Source of the DNA: Pseudomonas sp. P8_229
Lineage (GTDB): Bacteria; Pseudomonadota; Gammaproteobacteria; Pseudomonadales; Pseudomonadaceae
Direction of reading: 5' to 3'
Assembly: GCF_034008635.1 (NCBI RefSeq)
Contig: NZ_CP125378.1
Span: 338,501 to 402,500, forward strand
Length of the DNA: 64,000 bases
The notes beneath the pieces were generated by a model. The model worked only from the letters and a program-made list of their open reading frames with translations. It was not told where the DNA came from and made no database searches. Positions 1 through 8,180 of the stretch are shown piece by piece. A program made the translations under genes and the position numbers. How positions within the stretch are numbered: the stretch's first letter is position 1; each line of letters starts with the position of its first letter.

Positions 1-657
1 TAGAAAGCGAAGGTGCTCATGTATCTGGTTTTGCGGCTTACCTTCAATAACCGTCCACCATTTCAGGGCCAACCAAGCTAACGCCGCAGCGACCCTGCTG
101 TCATAGATGATGAAATCATCTATGAGGAGCGAGTATATCTTCGTCATCCCGGAGTTAAAGCGCAACGCGGCAACCCCGCTGACATCTTCTCCTAGGGCAT
201 GATCCTTCACTACATTTTGAAGGACGGAGAACAAATTCACGTAATTTTGAGCCAGCCAGTGCTTGTTACCACCATGTCTAGTTCTCGTATAAACGCCGCC
301 CCAGTGGAGCGTGGCTGCCACTGCCCCAGCAAGCGCGCTGCTCGACGCGGGTGCCTCAGCGTACGCAGTTCGTAATGCCTTCTGGATAATCTCAAGTACT
401 TCCGAATTGGCGGCCAACGTACTGTTTGCCACTAAGGTAGGCACCGTTGGGTGCATGTAGGGATAACTGCCATCAGGATTCGGTCGGCCAGACACCTCCC
501 TCGGTGGCCACCTGTATGCGTTCAATGCGTCATACAACGCTGGATATTGCCTGTGATATCCCGTGATCGAAAAATGAATAGGGCACCCCCTCAATCGCTG
601 GGATAGCCATTTGCAAAATCGCGCAACGTCACCTTGCAGATAATCGCTTCGTCTCAA
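1..657 (-). CDS. Hypothetical protein, C-terminus cut off by window edge
   Basis: An open frame of 219 codons runs from position 657 off the left edge without a stop. I place the start at a TTG (655-657) because GAGG lies five bases upstream and an in-frame stop precedes it; no ATG is available nearby. The visible protein has a Trp/Tyr-rich N-terminal part (RWPPREVSGRPN) and a stretch SGMTKIYSLL...IYDSRVAAALAWL. That second stretch faintly recalls helix-hairpin-helix, OGG-fold proteins of defence islands; this is only an impression. It is divergent from the large ATPase gene at 880. Because it is truncated and has no ATG it is easily overlooked. The open frame is solid; the function is unknown. 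Confidence 0.6.
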   Translation of the reverse strand, partial: MRRSDYLQGDVARFCKWLSQRLRGCPIHFSITGYHRQYPALYDALNAYRWPPREVSGRPNPDGSYPYMHPTVPTLVANSTLAANSEVLEIIQKALRTAYAEAPASSSALAGAVAATLHWGGVYTRTRHGGNKHWLAQNYVNLFSVLQNVVKDHALGEDVSGVAALRFNSGMTKIYSLLIDDFIIYDSRVAAALAWLALKWWTVIEGKPQNQIHEHLRFL

Positions 658-879
658 GTCAGCCTCGCTAGGGCATTGTGAGAATTTTTGGAAATTAATT
701 TAAGAGAATGGAGTATCCGAGAAGTCATCATCACTGAACAAGCTAGACTCACAACTTATGTGGATTAGGTTCGATCACAGCGCGAACTACTCACCATGCT
801 TTTGCTGGTCACCTACATAGAAACCAGAGCGAAACCAAAAGCTTAGAGCTGGACGGTATCGCATGGAAATGGAGGTTTC

Positions 880-3534
880 ATGTCAGTTCTGCAGGAAGTG
901 TTGATGTGGTCGAAAAGTTTGCCCGCTTGGCAAGGGGACTGTGTGAGACGCTTGCTGAGGCAGGACTCTTTGACCCCACAGGACTTTGAGGATGTGCTCG
1001 CCCTGCTCAAGGCAGCTCATGGAATCACCGACCCGCAGGGACGTATCGCCTCCCCACTGAATGAGGATCAGATTCCCGCTGCAATAAAACCAACAACTCA
1101 CATCGAACTGCTTGCAGTCAAAAATCTTGTGAACGTCAACGCGATTGCGCCAGAACACAGCCTGGCATTCGCGCCGCAGGGGCTGACTGTAATTTACGGA
1201 GGGAATGGCTCTGGCAAATCAGGGTACTCCCGAGTTTTGAAACGAGCATGTCGAGCGCGGGATCAGTCAGAAACAATCTACCCGAATGCCAATCATCCCC
1301 TACCAGTGGATGCCAATGCCCGGGCCAGCTTTAGCATTAGCGTGAATGGTGTCGGTATCGATGTGCTGTGGACGGATAACCAGCCTGCGCCGCCGGAACT
1401 CTCCAGCCTTTCAATTTTTGACTCCCGCTGTGCAAATGCATACCTGGTAAACGAAGCCGACTACTCTTATGTCCCTCACGGTCTGGATGTTTTTGAACGA
1501 CTCGCCGTGCTCCAGCAACAGTTAAAAACGGCGATTGAGCAGGAGCAGAAAGAGTACTCCGTTGACCTCACTGCCTTCTCCCCGATGCAAGGCAAGACTG
1601 AAGTTGGAAGGATGATTGCCGCTCTCTCCGCCAAGACCAATCCAGATACTGTTCAAACGCTCGGCACCCTTTCAGAAGACGAGCTCACCCAGCACACGAC
1701 CATTGGCAAGAGCCTCCAGGAAAATAATCCCAAAGAAAAGGCCAACCAGTTGAGGCGACTGGCACAACGTATATCTGTAGTTGCCGGCACCGCCTTGAAC
1801 AAATCGCCACAGGTTGACCAGGACGTTGAACAAGGCCTCAAGCAATCGGTTAAGGACTATCTACTAGCAAAATCGGCGGCGGAACTCGCCGCGAATAAAT
1901 TCAAAGAACAGCAAAACCTACTACCAGGCACTGGTGGTGATGCCTGGCGGGAGCTTTTCGACGCAGCCCGTAAATTCGCTCTCGAATCCCACCCAGGTCA
2001 GGACTTCATATCGCTCGACCCGAACAGCCCATGCCCACTCTGCCAGCAAACGCTCAATGATGGCGCCGCGCGACTGGCTCGCTTTGAGGAGTTCATCCAA
2101 CAAGAGGCTGAAAAAACGTCGCGCTCCCGCCGTAAAGCGATGGTTGAGAAATACACACCGCTTACAACACTGGATGTGACGATTGGACTCGATGAGGCCA
2201 CCCATGCGGAAATCCACGTACTGGCTCCAAAGATCGCGGCGGACTGTCGGGAGTATGAGCGTGCATTAGGGGAGCGTCGTGACCAATTGGTTGACGCTGT
2301 GAAGTCCAACAACTGGACAGGTATCACGCCTCCCCCGTCAAATCCCTCATCTGGATTACAGGCACTGGTAAACCAACTCAATCAACAAGCTCTCAACCTT
2401 GAGCAGGCGTCCGATGAGGTGGCAAGAATTCAACTTCAGCAGACGTATGCAGAACTGGAAGCACGCGTGCTGCTGAGCAAGGTAAAAGACGCAGTCATAA
2501 ACGCCATTTCCCGAATGACCCACGTGGCCCTTTTGGCCAAATGCATCACCTCGCTTCGGACAAATGCCATCTCAACCAAAGCCACTCAGATTGGTGAGAC
2601 CGTAATCTCCACGTCACTCCAGGACGCTCTTAATGCCGAGTTCAAAGCGCTAGGTGTGGGAGGTCTCCAGGTTGCCCTCCATAGTCGATCAGGGCGTGGA
2701 AAAATGCTGCACAAGCTCAAGTTGGATCTGCCGCAGAGTCGAAATCCGAAAGACCTTCTCAGTGAAGGTGAACAGCGAGCCATTGCATTAGCGTCGTTTT
2801 TGGCCGAGGTAGGGCTCGATGAAAGCACAGGAGGCATCATTTTGGATGACCCGGTTTCCTCCCTGGATCACCGGCGTCGCGAGCGTGTCGCGGCTAGGTT
2901 AGTCAAAGAAGCGGCGCGCAGACAGGTAGTCGTTTTCACCCACGACATCTACTTCCTTTGTGTTTTAGCGGAGCAAGCAGATTCGACTGGGGTCACCGCA
3001 ATGACCCAAAGCATCGCACAAAGTGCTGAAGGTTATGGTGTCGCAACGCCGGAGCTGCCATTTGAAGGCAAAAATACGACTGGTCGCATCGGATCATTGA
3101 TGGTGCGGCAACAGCACATAACAAAGCTTTTCAGATCGGGAGAAGAGGACGAGCACCGCAGACAAACCGTCGAGGCATACTTCCTACTTCGAATGGCATG
3201 GGAGCGTGCAGTCGAGGAGGTGCTTTTAAGGTGTGTCGTCTTACGATTCCGCAAGGGTGTAGAAACCCAGCGTTTATCTGGAGTCATCGTTGATGACAAT
3301 GACTACCTGCAAGTAACTGCTGGCATGAGCAAGTGCTCCAATTATGCCCATGACAAGGCAATGGCAGGTGACATAGCGGTACCTGATCCGGACGAATTGC
3401 TCACGGATATCCAGGCTTTGGAAGCATGGCGTCTTCAAATCGAAACTCGCAGCACTGCGACGAGCCGCGCCAGGAAATCGGGTACCTTTTCTGCTCCGTT
3501 GCCTATTACGGCGCCCAGTAAAGGCAGAAATTAA
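880..3534 (+). CDS. Large AAA/SMC-like ATPase with zinc-hook motif, RloC/PrrC-like
   Basis: 884 aa. Walker A GGNGSGKS lies at residues 107-114. A long, partly coiled-coil middle region carries a CPLC motif (C385, C388) like the zinc hook of Rad50 and RloC. Further on are an ABC-type signature LLSEGEQRAIAL near 626, Walker B IILDDPVSSLDH near 653 and a switch histidine in VVVFTHD near 685. This is the architecture of the AAA_13 group, which includes the anticodon nucleases PrrC and RloC. The C-terminal domain has R771-x3-E775 and H824, comparable in kind to the Arg-Glu-His triad of PrrC, although the spacing to His is longer. The start is ATG after GGAGG. Likely a phage-defence or nucleic-acid stress effector. 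The ATPase assignment is firm; the nuclease activity is inferred. Confidence 0.75.
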   Translation: MSVLQEVLMWSKSLPAWQGDCVRRLLRQDSLTPQDFEDVLALLKAAHGITDPQGRIASPLNEDQIPAAIKPTTHIELLAVKNLVNVNAIAPEHSLAFAPQGLTVIYGGNGSGKSGYSRVLKRACRARDQSETIYPNANHPLPVDANARASFSISVNGVGIDVLWTDNQPAPPELSSLSIFDSRCANAYLVNEADYSYVPHGLDVFERLAVLQQQLKTAIEQEQKEYSVDLTAFSPMQGKTEVGRMIAALSAKTNPDTVQTLGTLSEDELTQHTTIGKSLQENNPKEKANQLRRLAQRISVVAGTALNKSPQVDQDVEQGLKQSVKDYLLAKSAAELAANKFKEQQNLLPGTGGDAWRELFDAARKFALESHPGQDFISLDPNSPCPLCQQTLNDGAARLARFEEFIQQEAEKTSRSRRKAMVEKYTPLTTLDVTIGLDEATHAEIHVLAPKIAADCREYERALGERRDQLVDAVKSNNWTGITPPPSNPSSGLQALVNQLNQQALNLEQASDEVARIQLQQTYAELEARVLLSKVKDAVINAISRMTHVALLAKCITSLRTNAISTKATQIGETVISTSLQDALNAEFKALGVGGLQVALHSRSGRGKMLHKLKLDLPQSRNPKDLLSEGEQRAIALASFLAEVGLDESTGGIILDDPVSSLDHRRRERVAARLVKEAARRQVVVFTHDIYFLCVLAEQADSTGVTAMTQSIAQSAEGYGVATPELPFEGKNTTGRIGSLMVRQQHITKLFRSGEEDEHRRQTVEAYFLLRMAWERAVEEVLLRCVVLRFRKGVETQRLSGVIVDDNDYLQVTAGMSKCSNYAHDKAMAGDIAVPDPDELLTDIQALEAWRLQIETRSTATSRARKSGTFSAPLPITAPSKGRN

Positions 3535-3687
3535 AGGGGCAGTGAGCCTGCGATACCGGCGAGGTGCCCGACTTCTGGATATCCTTGCGTAAAGATCGAA
3601 GAAAGCACGCCGACAGAATAGAATATCTCCCCCATCCGAGCTTGATGGCGGCTGGGTGTAAAGAGTTGAAATCAACAAGGAAAACCT

Positions 3688-4467
3688 GTGAACGGTCAGA
3701 ATTCGCTGAACAATCAGCTGATCATTGTCTCAAAGGACGGCAAGGTCGAGCACAAAATCTCGGGGCATTTACGTACCGTTAGGGAAACGATTTTAAGTGA
3801 AAAGAACCCACTTGACTGGTTCTCCATCGCAACCTCCAAAACGTTGGAAAAAGTCCTCAATACGATTGCAGAAATCGATAATGTTTCAGTAATCAGTGCG
3901 CAGCGCGCCTGCGATCTGCAATTTCCTCCTGGCCACCCGCAAGAGCGATTGGTCTATGCAAAGCACCCTGCGAAGCAAACAACGTATTTCCCGCTAGCGG
4001 GATTTCATAGATTTGCCTTTGAACACAAATTTGCAGAGGCCATTCGCTTGCTGGCTGCGCTCGGCGCATCGAACATCCAGGCGGAACACGTCAAAGGATG
4101 GGGGCAAGAGTTCGCTGCAAATCTGGCAGGTGCATTTGCGGCTACAGGTGAGACAGCGTCCATTGACGCCGGGCATACACGAAGTGACAATTCGCGATTA
4201 CTCTTTACCTCGACCCTTGAAGGGCATGCGTTGCCGACCATTCCGGACGACCTGGTCTGGTATCCCTTTGAACCAATGTGGCAGGCGATTGCCAATAACC
4301 GGACAGAGCACGGCCTCAAAAAATTCTCGTTGACCCTGACATACACTGAAGACTTCGGCATCAATGCCGGCCTGAAAGCTCAGCTCAGTAAGGCGTCACT
4401 GGAGATCGGTGGCAATTTTGAAGAGCACCAGAGCACTGTGTGGACGCTCTCGGGAGATTTTGTTTAG
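3688..4467 (+). CDS. Hypothetical protein of the accessory cluster
   Basis: 259 aa, starting at a GTG preceded by AAGGAAAA at the right distance. No signal peptide, membrane segment or catalytic motif was recognised. The N-terminal half is mixed helical (FAFEHKFAEAIRLLAALGA). The C-terminal part (DLVWYPFEPMWQAIANNR, then LTLTYTEDFGINAGL and STVWTLSGDF) looks beta-rich. It lies 153 bases downstream of the ATPase gene in the same direction, so it may belong to the same functional unit. I do not recognise the family and assign no function. Coding is supported by the ribosome binding site and by length. Confidence 0.6.
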   Translation: MNGQNSLNNQLIIVSKDGKVEHKISGHLRTVRETILSEKNPLDWFSIATSKTLEKVLNTIAEIDNVSVISAQRACDLQFPPGHPQERLVYAKHPAKQTTYFPLAGFHRFAFEHKFAEAIRLLAALGASNIQAEHVKGWGQEFAANLAGAFAATGETASIDAGHTRSDNSRLLFTSTLEGHALPTIPDDLVWYPFEPMWQAIANNRTEHGLKKFSLTLTYTEDFGINAGLKAQLSKASLEIGGNFEEHQSTVWTLSGDFV

Positions 4468-4730
4468 GCGGGCACTTTTATCGGTTGTCTGTAGCTGAAA
4501 ATATGCATAATCCCACTCCTTCTGCGGCGATCAGACCGTCGAAGCTAAAGATTGCAAGAGTTGTGGGGGCACCGGGAAGGTCGATGACGGTGGCGATGAA
4601 CCATCTCAGCAACCGTCCATCAAGGAGCGATTTTCGACCTTAGTCCAACGTAGCGCCCCAAAGTGGAACAGCTGTGAACCACAGATAACCTGCCTAGTTA
4701 ACTAGTCCTAACAGGATAGGGATAGATGCA

Positions 4731-5378
4731 GTGACAGATAAGTTTGAGTATCGCCCCTTAGCGAGTCATATAAATTGGCTCGGATTCAAAATAGCTAAAT
4801 CGAATCAGAACTGGCACCAGCCAAACCTAGAGCTTGGTGCTTTTTTAGTTATCCAATCAGTACACGCGTTACACGAAACCATCGACCTTCCCGCACAAAG
4901 CTTGCGCTTTTCATGGGAACAAAATGATAAATATTTCCAGAAAAACGACCATGCGCTTCTAGCGCCCCTAGCCTGCCTTCCAATTTATTTGATCACTATA
5001 GGTGATGAAAGAGACGAGGAACTGGTTTATGTCGGAAAAACAACATCTAAGTCCTCACGCTTTGTAGCCGGTCATACTGCGATCACGAAACTGCATGCCC
5101 CCTGCTTTGAAGGCAAGACCAAGAGGCTGTATCGATGTTGCGTAGTTCTCATTTCTGATCAAAAACGAGAGATCCCTATCGAGTGGATTACTCCGTACGA
5201 CGAAGGCGTTGCATTGCTATCGGCTATCGAAAACTCTTTGATATACAACTTCCGACCACCTCTTAACGTTCAGCTTGTAAATCGTCGACCTTCAGTAGAA
5301 ATCGGCTCTATCCATATTCAGAACATTACAGATGAAACCGACTTTCTAAACGATTACTTTGTAGATCCACCCGCCTAA
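4731..5378 (+). CDS. GIY-YIG nuclease-like protein
   Basis: 215 aa, GTG start behind a purine-rich AGGATAGGGATAG. The centre carries the hallmarks of the GIY-YIG fold: IYLITIGD (85-92), then VYVGKT (99-104), R110, H115, and E167 followed by FRPPLN (N179), the usual order of Tyr/Gly core, Arg, Glu and Asn. The N-terminal 80 residues (WHQPNLELGAFLVIQSVHAL) have no domain I recognise. Such proteins cut DNA in repair, homing or restriction. Here it stands alone beside an RloC-like ATPase, so a role in the same defence-like cluster is plausible but unproven. The local AT content is higher than in the core genes. Confidence 0.65.
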   Translation: MTDKFEYRPLASHINWLGFKIAKSNQNWHQPNLELGAFLVIQSVHALHETIDLPAQSLRFSWEQNDKYFQKNDHALLAPLACLPIYLITIGDERDEELVYVGKTTSKSSRFVAGHTAITKLHAPCFEGKTKRLYRCCVVLISDQKREIPIEWITPYDEGVALLSAIENSLIYNFRPPLNVQLVNRRPSVEIGSIHIQNITDETDFLNDYFVDPPA

Positions 5379-5586
5379 CTCAGACTCCATCGTAGTTATC
5401 ATAAGCACTCTATTTTTAACTGGATGCACCAGAAGCACAGAGGGCCGCACCTGAATGGCTATGGCCTTTCTGATTCGATCACGTTTTGAAAATGCAATTG
5501 CTCCCCTGTTCTCGGTTCACGCGTCATCACTGAGGGCTCAAGGCTCAAGATGGCGGGATTCGGTAACCAAACCAAGAGTGTAAACA

Positions 5587-5613
5587 GAAGGGCCCAAACA
5601 GGGCCCTTTTTTA
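5587..5613 (+). terminator. Rho-independent terminator
   Basis: AAGGGCCC, loop AAACA, GGGCCCTT, then a run of T. Flanking GTGTAAA and TTACAC can extend the stem. It lies 209 bases past the GIY-YIG-like gene and closes the accessory cluster. Confidence 0.8.
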
Positions 5614-5832
5614 CACTTTTCACGAATTCAGAGGTTTTTTCAGGAGGAGCTGGGGCTCTGGGGGTCAGAGGATGCGGGGGTTTGGGGGCAAAAAAATATT
5701 TTTTACAGAGGCGTTGACAATCGAGAGGAGTACAACGGATCTGGTGGCCATCAGTGTTCAGTTCTCAACGGGGTCAATCGTGCAAAAGCGGCGATGTTAA
5801 CACGCGTGTTTCTGACTTAGCGCGTCATCGTT

Positions 5833-5902
5833 CATCGCGAGCAGGCTCACTCCTACAGGGGAATGCATTCCAATTGTAGGAGTGAGCCTGCTCGCGATTG
5901 GG
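5833..5902. repeat. Inverted REP pair (REPIN-like)
   Basis: CGCGAGCAGGCTCACTCCTA and its reverse complement face each other across about 25 bases. The right arm ends 24 bases before the rnhA stop codon, so it could form a hairpin at the 3' end of the rnhA transcript. Confidence 0.9.
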
Positions 5903-5926
5903 GGCACCAAGGTGCAACGGAGAAAA

Positions 5927-6397
5927 TCAGCTCTGCTTGTACCCGCGAACTTCGTCAACACCCCGGTTAGCCAACTGGTCAGCCCGCTCGTTGCCGTGAT
6001 GACCGATGTGCCCGCGCACCCACTTCCAGGTGACCTTGTGCCGATTGACCTGCTCGTCCAGCTCTTTCCACAGGTCTGCGTTTTTCACTGGCTCCTTGGC
6101 TGCGGTTTTCCAGCCGCGTTTTTTCCAGTTGGCCATCCACTCGTTGATGCCCTTCATCACGTATTGCGAGTCGGTCACCAGCAGCACTTCGCACGGACGC
6201 TTCAAGGCTTCGAGGCCACGGATGGCGCCGAGCAGTTCCATGCGGTTATTGGTGGTATTGGCTTCGCCGCCCCACAGTTCCTTTTCGACTCCCTTGCATA
6301 CCAGCAAGGCGCCCCAGCCGCCCGGGCCGGGGTTGCCCTTGCAGGCGCCGTCGGTGAACAGCTCTACGGTGTCGACGCTTTCAACGCTTTCGCTCAT
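5927..6397 (-). CDS. rnhA: Ribonuclease HI
   Basis: 156 aa, the usual length. It degrades the RNA strand of RNA-DNA hybrids (R-loops, primers) in the cytoplasm using Mg2+. The carboxylates sit in their expected contexts: D16 in [15 protein letters not shown]54 in [11 protein letters not shown]76 in LLVTDSQYV and D140 in NERADQLA. H130 in [10 protein letters not shown] is the usual helper histidine. The gene follows the methyltransferase gene (90-base gap) on the same strand, the arrangement known from other Pseudomonas. The usual next gene, dnaQ, is not in the window. Confidence 0.97.
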   Translation of the reverse strand: MSESVESVDTVELFTDGACKGNPGPGGWGALLVCKGVEKELWGGEANTTNNRMELLGAIRGLEALKRPCEVLLVTDSQYVMKGINEWMANWKKRGWKTAAKEPVKNADLWKELDEQVNRHKVTWKWVRGHIGHHGNERADQLANRGVDEVRGYKQS

Positions 6398-6488
6398 GCC
6401 ACTCTATCCAGAAAAATGCCTGGCCCCGTCAATCGCGGATCGACGATGGCCGCGGCCGGAGCAGGTCCGGCCACTATAAAAAGAAGGT

Positions 6489-7247
6489 TTACGGTTCGAT
6501 ACGACGGCGGTTGACCTTGGCCATCGGCAGCGGAATCAGCTTGCCCATCGGCTCGCGGCGTTCCTGGCGCACCGGACGCAGGCCGACCACAATCTTGCGC
6601 GCGACCAATAAATAGAAGCCACCGCCCGACAGTTGCCAGTCGCCGGCCTTGCGTTCCCAGCCGGCCAGTCGGGCCTGCCACTTGGGCGACGCGAGCGGCG
6701 GACGATAGCACCCGAAGCGGCGTTTCTCCAGCGCAAAGCCCAGCAGGTTGAGCCAGTCAGCCACTCGCGACGGCGAGATGCAGCGCGCCTGGCGCAAGGC
6801 ATCGTGGGCGAATACATGACGCAAACCCCAGGTGCTCCAGGGGTTGATGCCGATAATCAGCAAATGCCCGCCGGGGCGCACGCTGCTTGCCGCTTCGCGC
6901 AGCAAACCGTGGGGCGACAGGCAGAAATCCAGGCCATGCTGCAACACCACCACGTCGGCGGCGTGCTCGCTCAATGGCCAAGCCTGTTCCTCGCAGACGA
7001 TCTCCACCCCCGGCAACGGCGCACCGAGGCGTACGTTGCGCTGCACCTGCGGCGCCGACGGCGGGGTCTGGGCCGACGGGCCGTAATGCACCAGATAGCC
7101 GCCGAAGAAGCGGCCCAACTCGTCTTCGAGCATGCGCCGTTCTTCATCCAGCAGAAATTGCCCGAGCGGGCCGGCCAGCCATTCACGGGCCGCGCCGATC
7201 AACGCCAGCCAGTCGGGATCGGCCTGAGCGAACGCTTTATCGGTCAT
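6489..7247 (-). CDS. Class I SAM-dependent methyltransferase
   Basis: 252 aa from the ATG at 7247, which has GGAG six bases upstream; a TTG four codons earlier is less likely. The centre shows a degenerate class I methyltransferase pattern: LPGVEIVCEEQAWPLSEHAAD, then VVVLQHGLDF, then VRPGGHLLIIGINPWSTWG. The glycine-rich SAM loop is poorly conserved. The C-terminus is basic (LIPLPMAKVNRRRIEP). It sits between rnhA and gloB, a conserved Pseudomonas arrangement. The substrate is unknown. Confidence 0.85.
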   Translation of the reverse strand: MTDKAFAQADPDWLALIGAAREWLAGPLGQFLLDEERRMLEDELGRFFGGYLVHYGPSAQTPPSAPQVQRNVRLGAPLPGVEIVCEEQAWPLSEHAADVVVLQHGLDFCLSPHGLLREAASSVRPGGHLLIIGINPWSTWGLRHVFAHDALRQARCISPSRVADWLNLLGFALEKRRFGCYRPPLASPKWQARLAGWERKAGDWQLSGGGFYLLVARKIVVGLRPVRQERREPMGKLIPLPMAKVNRRRIEP

Positions 7248-7313
7248 GTCATTCTCCAACGCCGCTAGAAGCTCTAAGATGCGCCAATGTTTTCCGCTTG
7301 GCGAATTCCTCCG

Positions 7314-8081
7314 ATGATACAGATCAGTGCCCTGCCCGCGTTCACCGACAACTACATCTGGTTGTTACAGGATCACCGCAGCCATCGCTGCGCGGTGGTC
7401 GACCCGGGCGATGCCGCGCCGGTGCAGGCCTGGCTCGCCGCTCACCCGGACTGGGTATTGAGCGACATTCTGATCACCCACCATCACCACGATCACGTCG
7501 GCGGCGTCGAACGCCTGAAAGCCGCGACCGGCGCCACCGTCTATGGCTCGGCCAGCGAGAACATTCCGGGGCGCGACGTGGCGCTCAAGGATAACGACAC
7601 GGTCAGCGTCCTCGGCTGGGAATTCGATGTCTATGCGGTGCCAGGCCACACCCTGGGCCATATCGCCTACTACCACCATGGTCTGCTGTTTTGTGGTGAC
7701 ACACTGTTCGCCGCCGGTTGCGGGCGCCTGTTCGAAGGCACGCCGGAGCAGATGCACCACTCGCTCAGCCGCCTCGCCGCCCTGCCCGAGGATACGCTGG
7801 TGTATTGCACCCATGAATACACCCTGAGCAACCTGAAGTTTGCCGCGGCTGTCGAGCCGACCAACCTCGACATCGCCGCCCGTCTGAAAGACGTCAGCGA
7901 AAAGCGCGAGAAAGGCGTGATGACCCTGCCCTCGACCCTGGCCCTGGAAAAGCTCACAAATCCGTTTTTGCGTACCACTGAAACATTAGTTACACAAAAA
8001 GTGGACGAACGGGCAGGCGCTCAAAACCGGGCGCCGAGTGAGGTTTTTGCGGCTCTGCGGGCATGGAAAGATACGTTCTAA
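7314..8081 (+). CDS. gloB: Hydroxyacylglutathione hydrolase (glyoxalase II)
   Basis: 255 aa. It hydrolyses S-lactoylglutathione to lactate and glutathione, the second step of methylglyoxal detoxification. The metal site [10 protein letters not shown] is clear, and [20 protein letters not shown] and CTHEYTLSN supply the other ligands. The glyoxalase II C-terminal region ends RAWKDTF. I use the ATG at 7314 ([16 protein letters not shown]), where family members begin, not an in-frame ATG nine codons upstream. It is divergent from the methyltransferase gene with 66 bases between them. Confidence 0.96.
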   Translation: MIQISALPAFTDNYIWLLQDHRSHRCAVVDPGDAAPVQAWLAAHPDWVLSDILITHHHHDHVGGVERLKAATGATVYGSASENIPGRDVALKDNDTVSVLGWEFDVYAVPGHTLGHIAYYHHGLLFCGDTLFAAGCGRLFEGTPEQMHHSLSRLAALPEDTLVYCTHEYTLSNLKFAAAVEPTNLDIAARLKDVSEKREKGVMTLPSTLALEKLTNPFLRTTETLVTQKVDERAGAQNRAPSEVFAALRAWKDTF

Positions 8082-8180
8082 GTGACCCACCCCTTGATAC
8101 AAAAATTCTGAATGGTTGACCGCAAGGGGTGCGCTTTCTAGAATCGCCCGACATTTTTGCCCGGAACTTACTTCCAGCCA

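Larger units (their letters stand above)
5379..5926. other. Non-coding boundary between accessory cluster and core rnhA
   Basis: This 548-base stretch holds no convincing gene. It contains a rho-independent terminator (5587-5613), a G-rich run (about 5650-5685) followed by an AT run and an isolated TTGACA, and a REP pair abutting rnhA. No tRNA or recognisable attachment site was seen. In many pseudomonads dnaQ sits next to rnhA on this side. Its absence suggests the cluster at 1-5378 was inserted here, but the left junction lies outside the window. Confidence 0.5.

Noticed and set aside
5379..5926. tRNA gene or attachment site at the boundary of the accessory cluster
   Set aside because: No cloverleaf, T-loop GTTCGA or CCA end was found, and no direct repeat could be tested because the left boundary is outside the window.
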